Shown here piece by piece: positions 48,350-56,705 of a stretch of DNA of 64,000 nt. A program made the position numbers and the translations under genes. Below the pieces are notes generated by a model. The model did no database searches, was not told the DNA's origin, and worked only from the letters and a program-made list of their open reading frames with translations. This DNA comes from Candidatus Muiribacterium halophilum (GTDB lineage Bacteria > Muiribacteriota > Muiribacteriia > Muiribacteriales > Muiribacteriaceae), in contig JALOAD010000004.1 of NCBI GenBank assembly GCA_023228995.1, positions 1-64,000 on the forward strand. Direction: 5' to 3'. The stretch's first letter is position 1, and each line of letters starts with the position of its first letter.

Positions 48350-49018
48350 TCATCTAACTATCAAAACAGAATTTTTTCCTCCAAATCCATCTTCTTCAAA
48401 TTCTAAAGCTTGTGGATCTGAATACCACTTTGATTGATTTACTATGAAAAAATAAGTATATTTTCCAGGTTCAATATAATAACTTCCTTCCCATTTGCCA
48501 TCACCATCATGATCGGTAAGATTAAAAACATCTGTTTTCCATTTCACAAATTCACCCGTAACACTTATACTTTTCGCTTCCTTATCAATAAAACTAAAAT
48601 AAGTTACATCTAATTTTTCTTCAATAGGAATATCTTTTATAGATTTATCAATATTAGATTTTTCAAGTTCTGCTGTAATACTTTTTGAATTATATTCAAA
48701 ATAAGAATTATCAAAATTACCATCTTTTATAATACTTTCATTTTCAGGGTCTATTATCCAATCCCCATTATCAATAACAAATTTATACTGATATTTTCCA
48801 AATCCTATTTTTACTGAAGTTGTCCACATATCATTGTTTTTTTGAAGAATATTTTCAGTAGATGACCAATTATTAAAGGAGCCTGCTATTGATACAGATT
48901 TATAGTTTTTATCTTTTAAAGAAAAAATCACACCATCGCTTGTAAAGTCAACTTTTGAATAAACTGTAAAAAAAGTTTGTATAATTATAAAAATTGATAA
49001 AAATAATTTTTTTTTCAT
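48350..49018 (-). CDS. Exported protein with two CBM48/AMPK-type glycogen-binding modules
   Basis: A 222-residue protein with a signal peptide (about 1-20). It has two E-set modules of the CBM48/GBD type: residues about 22-105 (SVSIAGSFNNWSS, GKYQYKFVIDNGDWIIDPEN) and about 135-220 (SISVTGEFVKWKTDVFNL, GKYTYFFIVNQSKWYSDPQA). The aromatic residues for glucan contact are present in the first. There is no catalytic domain, so it is likely a periplasmic or surface glucan binder. The ATG at 49018 is chosen because it gives a proper signal peptide; AAGG lies 8 nt upstream. It has its own promoter (49058-49086). Confidence 0.85.
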   Translation of the reverse strand: MKKKLFLSIFIIIQTFFTVYSKVDFTSDGVIFSLKDKNYKSVSIAGSFNNWSSTENILQKNNDMWTTSVKIGFGKYQYKFVIDNGDWIIDPENESIIKDGNFDNSYFEYNSKSITAELEKSNIDKSIKDIPIEEKLDVTYFSFIDKEAKSISVTGEFVKWKTDVFNLTDHDGDGKWEGSYYIEPGKYTYFFIVNQSKWYSDPQALEFEEDGFGGKNSVLIVR

Positions 49019-49057
49019 ATTAAATACCTTGTTTTGTGTATTCAAACCTGTTTATTA

Positions 49058-49086
49058 GTATTACAAATAGTATAACATAAAGTCAA
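49058..49086 (-). promoter_or_regulatory. Promoter of the CBM48 gene
   Basis: On the minus strand TTGACT (49081-49086) and TAATAC (49058-49063) with a 17-nt spacer, about 40-70 bp upstream of the ATG at 49018. It has the same spacing as the promoters at 22568-22596 and 49432-49460. Confidence 0.7.
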
Positions 49087-49212
49087 TGTTATATAAATAC
49101 AGTATGTTAAGCGTATAAAAGCTTTACAAAAAAAATCTACTTGGTAACTTAAGTGAACGTTGCGAAGCATATAATATACGGATGTATTATAAGTGAACGA
49201 AGGTAAAATAGG

Positions 49213-49358
49213 CTGTTGAAAAAAGTAAAAAGAACAAACATTGATACAAAATAGGGTCTGTGGCGAATTCCAAATTTAGCTTGCATAGGTCGGCCTGACC
49301 ATGCTGTTTGATTTTAAAGTTAAGTTTTGAAAAAAAGAAAAAATCACTTTTTCAACAG
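49213..49358. mobile_element. MITE-like element or IS remnant
   Basis: Inverted ends CTGTTGAAAAAAGT (49213-49226) and ACTTTTTCAACAG (49346-49358) match over 13 bp with one extra A. They bound about 146 bp that is visibly richer in G+C than its surroundings (GGTCTGTGGCG, GGTCGGCCTGACC). There is no reading frame of transposase size. The terminal sequence resembles the CTGTTGAAAAAGT-type ends common in IS elements. The flanking bases show no clear target duplication. Confidence 0.55.
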
Positions 49359-49431
49359 ACTCGAAAATACCGAATGAATGTTTTTTTGCGTTAATGTAAT
49401 TAAAAAAGTTATATATTTTGGTTACCGGTAA

Positions 49432-49460
49432 TTGACTCTGACAGCTTTTTTTACTATTAT
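49432..49460 (+). promoter_or_regulatory. Promoter of the rpsF-dnaB cluster
   Basis: TTGACT (49432-49437) and TATTAT (49455-49460) are separated by 17 nt. The predicted start is near 49467, giving a leader of about 60 nt before rpsF. Confidence 0.8.
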
Positions 49461-49477
49461 ATTGGAACTTGTATATA

Positions 49478-49520
49478 CCCTGCCATATTTTTACAGATAT
49501 GGCTAAAAATACCCACAGGG
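49478..49520 (+). promoter_or_regulatory. Possible S6:S18-responsive leader of rpsF
   Basis: The rpsF leader can fold into a 7-bp stem (GCCATAT, 49482-49488, with ATATGGC, 49497-49503) inside an outer CCCTG/CAGGG pairing (49478-49482 with 49516-49520; the shared G at 49482 can serve only one stem). The outer strand overlaps the ribosome-binding site GGGAGG. Autoregulatory S6:S18 leaders are known before rpsF in many bacteria; the motif match here is structural only. Confidence 0.45.
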
Positions 49521-49527
49521 AGGAAAA

Positions 49528-49839
49528 ATGAAATATTATGAATTCATGTTCATACTGCGATCAGAGTTAGAAGATACAGTCAGAACAGAAACAATTTCAA
49601 GAATTAATGAACTTCTTGAAAAAAATTCTTTTACAAAAGCAAAAGAAGAGCACATAGGTATTCAGAGATTATCTTATGAAATACTTAAACAAAAAAGTGG
49701 AGATTATTATCTTTACTTTGTTACTACTGAAGGTACTGAAAGTGTTAAGGAAATAAGTAAAAATCTTAATATAACTCCAAATATCCTTCGTTATATCTTC
49801 ATAAAAAAAGAAGGTTTTAAATTCGAAGCTGAGGCTTAA
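49528..49839 (+). CDS. rpsF: 30S ribosomal protein S6
   Basis: A 103-residue S6 with the typical start MKYYEFMFILR, the central YEILKQKSGDYYLYFV strand and NILRYIFIKKE near the end. S6 pairs with S18 on the 30S platform, and rpsR lies two genes downstream. GGGAGG precedes the ATG. It is the first gene of rpsF-ssb-rpsR-rplI-dnaB, a widely conserved order. Confidence 0.97.
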   Translation: MKYYEFMFILRSELEDTVRTETISRINELLEKNSFTKAKEEHIGIQRLSYEILKQKSGDYYLYFVTTEGTESVKEISKNLNITPNILRYIFIKKEGFKFEAEA

Positions 49840-49845
49840 TTTCTT

Positions 49846-50271
49846 ATGAGTGATATTAACAAAGTCATATTAATTGGAAGATTGACAAGAGATCCTGAAA
49901 TAAGATATACAAATTCAGGAACTCCAGTAGTTACAATTTCTCTTGCAGTCAACAGAAAAACTTCTTCTGATAATGCAGTAGATTTTATAGATATTGTTCT
50001 ATGGAAAAAACTCGCAGAACTTTCTAATAAATATTTAAAGAAAGGTTCTCAGATAGCTGTTGATGGAAGATTACAGGTTCGTACTTACGAATCTGATTCC
50101 GGCAAAAGAAAAGTATACGAGGTTGTAGCTTCTTCACTTCAATTTCTTGACAAAGTTAATAAAATTGAAAAAGAAAACAGTTTAGATTCGGGTCAGAAAT
50201 TTTCTGATGATATAAATAATGATACAGAGTTTTTTAATAATTTTTCAGATAATGATGAAATACCATTTTAA
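49846..50271 (+). CDS. ssb: Single-stranded DNA-binding protein
   Basis: A 141-residue SSB. The OB fold (residues 1-105) has INKVILIGRLTRDPEIRYT and DFIDIVLWKKLAE. A short linker leads to the acidic tip DNDEIPF that recruits partner proteins. GAGG lies 11 nt before the ATG, inside the end of rpsF, 6 bp away. Confidence 0.97.
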   Translation: MSDINKVILIGRLTRDPEIRYTNSGTPVVTISLAVNRKTSSDNAVDFIDIVLWKKLAELSNKYLKKGSQIAVDGRLQVRTYESDSGKRKVYEVVASSLQFLDKVNKIEKENSLDSGQKFSDDINNDTEFFNNFSDNDEIPF

Positions 50272-50283
50272 CAAGGAGGAATA

Positions 50284-50505
50284 ATGTTTTTTAAAAAGAA
50301 AAGAAAAAAAGTTTGTTTATTCTGCAAAAATCCTGCAATTGAAATAGACTATAAAAACATAAATACACTTAAAAAGTTTGTTTCAGACAGAGGAAAAATA
50401 TTACCAAGAAGAGTTACTGGTACTTGTGCAAAGCATCAGAGAAAAATTTCTCTTTCAATCAAGCAGGCTAGAAATATCGCACTACTTCCTTTTACAAACG
50501 AATAG
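50284..50505 (+). CDS. rpsR: 30S ribosomal protein S18
   Basis: A 73-residue S18 of the zinc-binding form: CLFCKN near residue 11 and GTCAKHQR near 48 provide the ligands. [23 protein letters not shown] is canonical. AAGGAGG precedes the ATG. It is followed by a strong terminator. Confidence 0.97.
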   Translation: MFFKKKRKKVCLFCKNPAIEIDYKNINTLKKFVSDRGKILPRRVTGTCAKHQRKISLSIKQARNIALLPFTNE

Positions 50506-50520
50506 TTTTTATTAAAATAA

Positions 50521-50549
50521 AAAAGCTACAGATTTTTTCTGTAGCTTTT
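50521..50549 (+). terminator. Intrinsic terminator after rpsR
   Basis: A 12-bp perfect stem (AAAAGCTACAGA with TCTGTAGCTTTT), a 5-nt T loop, and a run of T. It splits the cluster: rplI-dnaB, 47 bp further on, need read-through or their own promoter. The stem is symmetrical but has no gene on the other strand here. Confidence 0.9.
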
Positions 50550-50595
50550 TTTCAATACATTTAAATATCAGAATAGCTCATAACCGGAGGATACA

Positions 50596-51048
50596 ATGCA
50601 GGTAATCATATTAAAAGATACAAAAAATATTGGCAAAACCGGAGAAATAAAAAAAGTTGCTGATGGTTATGCTAGAAATTTCCTTATACCAAATGGTATT
50701 GCTATTGCTGCTACTCCAACAAATATAAAAAAACTAAAAGAACAACAAAATGTTGATAATGCTAAAACCAATAAAGAAAAAGAAAAAGCAATTAATATAA
50801 AAAATAAAATTGAAAAAAATCAATTGATTATAACAGCTAAAACTGGAGAAAGCGAAAAATTATACGGTGCAATAACTAATAAAAACATTTCAGAAGAAAT
50901 TGAAAAAAATTTTTCAGTAATAGTTGATAGAAAAAAAATTATATTAAAAGAACCTATTAAAACTCTAGGGAAATTTTCAGTAAAAATAAAATTATATGAA
51001 GATGTCGAAGCAGACCTTAATTTGAAAATAATTGGGGAACAAGCTTAA
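50596..51048 (+). CDS. rplI: 50S ribosomal protein L9
   Basis: A 150-residue L9, with the N-domain signature [34 protein letters not shown], a Lys/Asn-rich connecting helix, and a C-terminal domain ([21 protein letters not shown]). GGAGG lies 6 nt before the ATG. Its TAA overlaps the dnaB ATG by one base. Confidence 0.97.
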   Translation: MQVIILKDTKNIGKTGEIKKVADGYARNFLIPNGIAIAATPTNIKKLKEQQNVDNAKTNKEKEKAINIKNKIEKNQLIITAKTGESEKLYGAITNKNISEEIEKNFSVIVDRKKIILKEPIKTLGKFSVKIKLYEDVEADLNLKIIGEQA

Positions 51049-52364
51049 TGAAAGAAATACCTCATAGTATTGATTCTGAAAAAGCTGTTCTAGGAAGTAT
51101 TCTTTTAGATAATCGTAATATAAGATTAATATCTGACAAACTAAATAAAGAAGACTTTTATAGTAATGCAAATTCTATTATTTTCAAAACAATGCTTGAG
51201 ATAGATTCACACGGAGATTCAATTGAACCTCTTATATTAAAAGAATATCTTTCAAATAAAGATCTTTTGTCTAAAACAGGCGGTCTTGAATACATTAACT
51301 CTTTACTATCTTATTCTATATCGGCTAAAAACATTGAAACCTATGTTAGAATTTTAAGTGAAAAATCAATATTAAGAGATCTTATAAATATATGCTCTGA
51401 TATTTCTGAGGATTGTTTTAATTCTTTCGACTCGGCTGAAATATTTGATAAAGCAGAAAAAAATCTTCTGGATATAATCAGAAAATCTTCACAACAAGGT
51501 TTTATTCCTGTCAAAAATATAGTTAATAATGTAATTGAAATAATCGAAAAAGCTTATGATAATAAACAAAACATCGTAGGCATACCTACAGGTTTTATTG
51601 ACTTAGACAGATATACAGCTGGATTTCAGCGTTCTGACCTTATAATACTGGCTGCCAGACCTGCAATGGGTAAAACATCTTTAGCACTTAATATAGCAAC
51701 AAATTCTGCTATACAATACAATATTCCAGTGGCTTTATTCAGCCTTGAAATGTCAAAAGAACAACTTGTGCAAAGAATAATTGCTAGTGAAGCCGAAATA
51801 GATCAGGATAAATTAAAAAGAGGTAATCTTTCAGAAAGTGATTTTTCAAAATTAGTCATGACTGCTGGAAAAATCTTTGATGCTCAACTTTATATAAATG
51901 ATTCTGGTTTTCTTTCTATAAATGAACTTAAAGCAGCATCTAGAAAAGTTTTTATAGAACATAATATTCAGATGATAGTTATTGATTATTTACAATTATT
52001 GTCAGGGTCACCAAATTCAAAAGAAAGTAGAACTCAGGAAATTGCGGAAATTTCTAGAAACCTTAAGGCTCTTGCAAAAGAACTTAATATTCCAATTATT
52101 GCATTATCACAGTTATCTCGTGCTGTTGAATCAAGAAATGATAAAAGACCTATGCTTTCAGATCTTAGAGAATCAGGCTCAATCGAGCAGGATGCTGATA
52201 TGGTAATGTTTCTTTATAGAGATTCTTATTATAATCCAGATTCCAAAGAACCAAATGTAACTGAGCTTATTATAGGAAAACACAGAAATGGTTCTGTTGG
52301 ATCATTAAAATTATTTTTTAAAAAAGAACATACAAAATTCAAAAATCTTACAATCAGACCTTAA
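51048..52364 (+). CDS. dnaB: Replicative DNA helicase DnaB
   Basis: A 438-residue DnaB. The N-terminal domain PHSIDSEKAVLGSILLDN (1-110) is followed by the RecA core: Walker A ARPAMGKTS near 205, MSKEQLVQRIIASEA, Walker B MIVIDYLQLL near 310, IALSQLSRAVE and DLRESGSIEQDADM. It unwinds DNA at the replication fork. It ends 3 bp from the stop of the convergent HEAT-TM-TPR gene with no terminator visible between. It is the true helicase, distinct from the zinc-ribbon paralogue at 40401-42068. Confidence 0.98.
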   Translation: MKEIPHSIDSEKAVLGSILLDNRNIRLISDKLNKEDFYSNANSIIFKTMLEIDSHGDSIEPLILKEYLSNKDLLSKTGGLEYINSLLSYSISAKNIETYVRILSEKSILRDLINICSDISEDCFNSFDSAEIFDKAEKNLLDIIRKSSQQGFIPVKNIVNNVIEIIEKAYDNKQNIVGIPTGFIDLDRYTAGFQRSDLIILAARPAMGKTSLALNIATNSAIQYNIPVALFSLEMSKEQLVQRIIASEAEIDQDKLKRGNLSESDFSKLVMTAGKIFDAQLYINDSGFLSINELKAASRKVFIEHNIQMIVIDYLQLLSGSPNSKESRTQEIAEISRNLKALAKELNIPIIALSQLSRAVESRNDKRPMLSDLRESGSIEQDADMVMFLYRDSYYNPDSKEPNVTELIIGKHRNGSVGSLKLFFKKEHTKFKNLTIRP

Positions 52365-52366
52365 TA

Positions 52367-55300
52367 TTAATACTGAATATTCATTTCATCCAATATAGTT
52401 CTTGCTTCTTGAGATACAGGTGAATAATAATCTATAGATATAACTTGTTTTAAATAAGATTCTGCAAGATTCATATTATTAAGACTTCTATATATTTTCG
52501 CTATTTTCAGATATATTTCTTCTTTTTTTATATTGATAATCCCAAGATTTGAAAAACTAGATAAAGATGAATTCGAATGATTTTCAAGAACAAATTTAAA
52601 ATTATCTAAAGCTTTCTGTTTAGAATTTATTTTATAGAGAATATTTCCTTCAAGCAATTTTACAAGTACATCGTTTTTTTCTAAATTAACAAGTAGTTTG
52701 CTATTTTCATAAGCTTCATTAAACCTTTCAAGCTCATATTCGCAAGCTATTCTTATATAGTATAGCGAAGAGTCGAATTCAAATTTTAATCCATGTAATA
52801 CTCTTCCTAAGGCTTTTTCATATTCTTTATTATTATAATAATTTAATGAAACTTTGATAATTGCTTCATTTCTAACTTTGTTATAAATAGTAGCATTTTT
52901 GTAAGCTGAAATTTCCTCATATATCTTCTGTGCAGCTTCCTTATTACCAGATTTTTCTTCAAGCAATGCACATTTATATTTAAGAGATAATCTTTCAGGT
53001 TCAATTTCAACAGCTTTTTTTAAAGACATCATAGCTTCAATCTGTTTATTTTGTCTGAAAAATATATCAGATTTCAATATATTAATTAAATTGAAATCAT
53101 TAGATGAATAAGCAGATTTACTTAATTCTTCAAGAATCTTATCATTTCTATTATTAAGATTTTTTTTGTTAGAAAGGTCCTGAATATCAGTGTTTACATT
53201 ATAATAATACTCTAATGCTCGATAAAAATAAACTATTGATTTAAAATCCTTTGCATGACCATTTACAGTTTTAACTGTTTCGTATATAAAACCTTCTGTA
53301 TTCCATAATTTTTTCAAATCATTAAAAATATTTGTAAAAAATCTATAATATTCATCTGCATTAAAAAAATACTTTTTTGTAAATGTCTTTTCAAATTTAT
53401 TATCAAATACAACCATATCAAGTGTAAATCGCATTTTATTCAAGAGATTTTCTTCTTCTCTTGATAATGCAATCAAATATGATGATTTAATATTTACAGA
53501 TTCAAAACTCTGATTATATCTTGATGAATCAGGGACAATAGCTTTTACAATTTTTAATTCATTGAAAGCTTCTGCAAACTTTTTCTGTCTATAAAAACTT
53601 ATTGCTTTGTCATAAAAAGGTCTTGCTATTTCTTCTCTTACATTAAGATCATTCTCATCAAAAAAATCTATATCAGTTATATTAAACTCAGGATTAACTT
53701 TAGCAAGCAAAAATGAATCTTCTGATAAATCACTTTCCATACGGGAATATATATCCTGAACAATATATCTATCCCAATATTCTTTTAAGTTTGAACCGTT
53801 TTCTCTTATTTGAAATTGAATAACAAAATCAGCATTAAGTTCTTTTAAAAGTCTTTCACGCATATTATTAGAATTCATAATATCATTAGTATTCATATTA
53901 AACTTATTTAAAACATTAATAATCGAATATGCATCAATAAATTCATACTTTGTTCCTAACGGTTCAAGAACATGAATACTAGAATGCAAAAAACCACTAG
54001 AAAAAATATTAAAAAATCTATTAACTGAATAAGTTTCAGGAGGAAGAATTGCTACTCTTCGAATTTTGTTTTTTTTAATAATATTAGTTGGTGTATTTAT
54101 AGCTTTATCATTTATAATCTGTTTTTTGTCTTTTACTTGAGAAAATTCTTGATTTTCTTCTTGTTTTTTTGTTTTCAAACTTTCAATTTTAGACAACATA
54201 TCATTTAACTTATCAACTGTAACATGAGAGTTTTTATTAACTTCAGTAACAACTTTAGGATCACTCTTTTTATTTTCTTCATTGTCTACTACAATATTGA
54301 TAACATCATTTTTAATTTCAGTGTTTTCCTTTAAATCATTCTTGATAATTTCAGAAAATTCAACAGACATATTTTCTTTGTCTTTTTCATTTTTAATTTT
54401 ATTACTTTCTTTTTGGTTTATTTGTTTGAAAACTTCTTTTTTAACAACTTCATTTTCAATTTTTTCATTAAATTTTTTCCCATCATTTGAAATAGTGTTA
54501 TTATTTGAATTTTTATTTTCAATAACTATTTCTCCTTTTTTTTCATTTTGTATTGTTTTTTCAATTTCATTGCTTGAACCAACATCTTTTATATTTTGTT
54601 TTAAGTTTTCAGTCTTTTTTTTACTATCAATATTTTGATTATTTAAAGTGTTTTCTGATGCAATATTCATTTTTGAATCCAATTCCAATTTTATATTATT
54701 AAAATGAAGTATTCCAAAAATAAAAATAGTGAAAATAAATATAAAACCTAATGCTAAACCATATTTAATTCCATTCGGCATTCCAGATTTATTCTTATTT
54801 TGGGAAAAATCAGGTTCTGATATTTTAAGTTTTTTATTAATAAATTCCATTATTAATGAATTAGAATTAACCGAAGAATGATTTTTTAATTCAATTAGTT
54901 TTTCATTTACTATAGCATCAGAAAACACATCCAATGTTCTCAAAGCTGTCAATTTAATATTTTCATCACTATCGTTTTTAATTACATCAGCAATCATTGG
55001 AATAGTAAGAGAATTTTTTATTTCTCTTAAAGCAAAAAGAGCACTTTCTCTCTGCCAGATGGCATTGCTTTTTAACATTTTATCAAAAGTATCAATTACA
55101 ACATTAATATCAAATTTAGCAATAAGTTTTGCAGCATTTGCCTGAACTCTATTATTTGAATCTCTTACTAGGGGTGTTACAATCTCAATAATTTTATCAC
55201 TTTGTAATAACTCAAGTCCCTCTATTGCATTAGCTCTAACTCTTGAGTCTTTATCATTAATATACTTAGCGATTATAGGAATTATTTTTTCATCTCTAAA

Positions 55301-55726
55301 ATATCCCAAGTTTTTAGCTATTGTTGCTTTTACATAATCATCTTGTTCTTTTTCCACTAATTCTAGTATCAAAGGTAGTGTTTCCATATCACCAGTTTTA
55401 GCAGCTACTTCAACAGCTCGTAACCTTTTCCTGGAATCTGGATTATTAAGATATTTTTTTAGATTTTTAAGATTTATTTTTCGATCTTTTTCTTTTACAG
55501 TCTTTGATATAGATTCTGAATAATTATCTTTATTAATATCAGAAGAAAAATTCTTTTTAATAAAATATTTTAATTCTTCTTCCCCTTCTCTTAAAGCTTT
55601 TTTAATAATATCATGACTTTCAATAGTATTTATATCAATAAGTTTTTTTAAAGCAATTTCTTTTTCATCAAAATTACCATCAAAGAGTTTTATTTCAAGT
55701 TTTTTAAGTTCTTTTAGTTCAACCAT
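52367..55726 (-). CDS. Membrane protein: HEAT repeats, single TM, Lys/Asn-rich linker, TolB/CsgG-like segment and TPRs
   Basis: An 1119-residue protein. Residues about 1-310 are HEAT repeats (NDKDSRVRANAIEGLELLQSD, RDSNNRVQANAAKLIAKF). About 319-338 is one transmembrane helix. About 340-555 is a low-complexity linker rich in Asn, Lys and Glu. About 557-650 begins RRVAILPPETYSVNRFF and has the look of TolB-N/CsgG-like domains. TPR-like units follow to the end. By the usual rules the HEAT part is cytoplasmic and the TPR part periplasmic, which would make it a trans-envelope connector. AAGGTG precedes the ATG. It is the last gene of the four-gene cluster. The function is unknown. Confidence 0.75.
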   Translation of the reverse strand: MVELKELKKLEIKLFDGNFDEKEIALKKLIDINTIESHDIIKKALREGEEELKYFIKKNFSSDINKDNYSESISKTVKEKDRKINLKNLKKYLNNPDSRKRLRAVEVAAKTGDMETLPLILELVEKEQDDYVKATIAKNLGYFRDEKIIPIIAKYINDKDSRVRANAIEGLELLQSDKIIEIVTPLVRDSNNRVQANAAKLIAKFDINVVIDTFDKMLKSNAIWQRESALFALREIKNSLTIPMIADVIKNDSDENIKLTALRTLDVFSDAIVNEKLIELKNHSSVNSNSLIMEFINKKLKISEPDFSQNKNKSGMPNGIKYGLALGFIFIFTIFIFGILHFNNIKLELDSKMNIASENTLNNQNIDSKKKTENLKQNIKDVGSSNEIEKTIQNEKKGEIVIENKNSNNNTISNDGKKFNEKIENEVVKKEVFKQINQKESNKIKNEKDKENMSVEFSEIIKNDLKENTEIKNDVINIVVDNEENKKSDPKVVTEVNKNSHVTVDKLNDMLSKIESLKTKKQEENQEFSQVKDKKQIINDKAINTPTNIIKKNKIRRVAILPPETYSVNRFFNIFSSGFLHSSIHVLEPLGTKYEFIDAYSIINVLNKFNMNTNDIMNSNNMRERLLKELNADFVIQFQIRENGSNLKEYWDRYIVQDIYSRMESDLSEDSFLLAKVNPEFNITDIDFFDENDLNVREEIARPFYDKAISFYRQKKFAEAFNELKIVKAIVPDSSRYNQSFESVNIKSSYLIALSREEENLLNKMRFTLDMVVFDNKFEKTFTKKYFFNADEYYRFFTNIFNDLKKLWNTEGFIYETVKTVNGHAKDFKSIVYFYRALEYYYNVNTDIQDLSNKKNLNNRNDKILEELSKSAYSSNDFNLINILKSDIFFRQNKQIEAMMSLKKAVEIEPERLSLKYKCALLEEKSGNKEAAQKIYEEISAYKNATIYNKVRNEAIIKVSLNYYNNKEYEKALGRVLHGLKFEFDSSLYYIRIACEYELERFNEAYENSKLLVNLEKNDVLVKLLEGNILYKINSKQKALDNFKFVLENHSNSSLSSFSNLGIINIKKEEIYLKIAKIYRSLNNMNLAESYLKQVISIDYYSPVSQEARTILDEMNIQY

Positions 55727-55735
55727 TTTTTCACC

Positions 55736-56692
55736 TTAATATGTTGATGATAATAATTTGATCATGTTATTTGCAAGTCTGTAATATTTTGTATTTTCAG
55801 GTGCTGAATTAGCTATTTTTTTAAAAGTTACTAATGCTTCAGGAAAATTACCAATTTTAGAAAGAAGTTCACCCTTTAAATAAAGAGCTTCATATAATTC
55901 AGAATTTAGTATTATAACTTTATCAATGTATTCAAGACTTTTTCTATATTCATTATTATCTGAATAAATTTTTGCTATAGAATATAAATATTTAAAATTA
56001 GCTGGTTCTTTAATAGACTTTTTAGTTAATTCCTTTATAGCCTCGTCTTTTTTTCCTTTTGAAATAAGTTCTTCTATATAAATATCTTCTTTTTCATTCC
56101 GTTTGGTATCACTTTGTTTTTCTCCACTAACTTCCATTATTGTAACAGTTTTATTAAGTAAATAATCAATTTTTTCAATATATTGAGACGATTTTTTGGA
56201 ATCAACTTTTAAAAACCATTTTCTTGCAGTAAAATACCTTTTTAACTCAATATAACATTTTCCAATCTCAATTTTAATTTCTTCATTATAAGGCTGATTA
56301 ACAAGAATAGATTTATAAAGCTGAATCTTTTTTATTATATTATTTTCTCTTTCTGCCATAAGTATAATTTTTTTTATTGTGCTTGACTCTGAAATATCTA
56401 TAAACCCATTATTGTCTCTTTTTACTTCTTCAACATAACTATTCTTAGTAGTTTCTTTCAAAAGATAATTATAAAATTTGCTGTTTTCAGCATCAAATTT
56501 TTTAAGAATTTCGATAATTTCTTTACATTTTTCAATATTTCCAAAGCTAGAGTAAATATGTATTCTTTTTAAATTTATTGTTAAAAAAGCTTTATCATAT
56601 AACTCTGGTCTAATATCAAGATCATTTAAAGATAAACTAAAAGTTGAAGTCAATATTATTAATAAATACAAAGCCAAAATTATCTTTTTCAT
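55736..56692 (-). CDS. Exported TPR protein
   Basis: A 318-residue protein with a signal peptide (about 1-20, LALYLLIILTSTFSLS) and TPR units. The clearest are in the last third (FKYLYSIAKIYSDNNEYRKSLEYIDKVI; LYEALYLKGELLSKIGNFPEALVTFKKI). It is probably periplasmic and may pair with the TPR part of the downstream HEAT-TM-TPR protein. The ATG at 56692 is chosen (AGGAG, 7 nt upstream) over an adjacent TTG. It lies 9 bp before the next gene and 13 bp after the previous one. Confidence 0.75.
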   Translation of the reverse strand: MKKIILALYLLIILTSTFSLSLNDLDIRPELYDKAFLTINLKRIHIYSSFGNIEKCKEIIEILKKFDAENSKFYNYLLKETTKNSYVEEVKRDNNGFIDISESSTIKKIILMAERENNIIKKIQLYKSILVNQPYNEEIKIEIGKCYIELKRYFTARKWFLKVDSKKSSQYIEKIDYLLNKTVTIMEVSGEKQSDTKRNEKEDIYIEELISKGKKDEAIKELTKKSIKEPANFKYLYSIAKIYSDNNEYRKSLEYIDKVIILNSELYEALYLKGELLSKIGNFPEALVTFKKIANSAPENTKYYRLANNMIKLLSSTY

Positions 56693-56705
56693 CAATTTAC
56701 TCCTG

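Noticed and set aside
49019-49527. Possible replication origin at the strand switch before rpsF-dnaB
   Set aside because: Genes diverge here and dnaB is close, but no DnaA boxes (TTATCCACA-like), no dnaA/dnaN and no AT-rich 13-mers in array were found; the next 11 kb returns to the minus strand.
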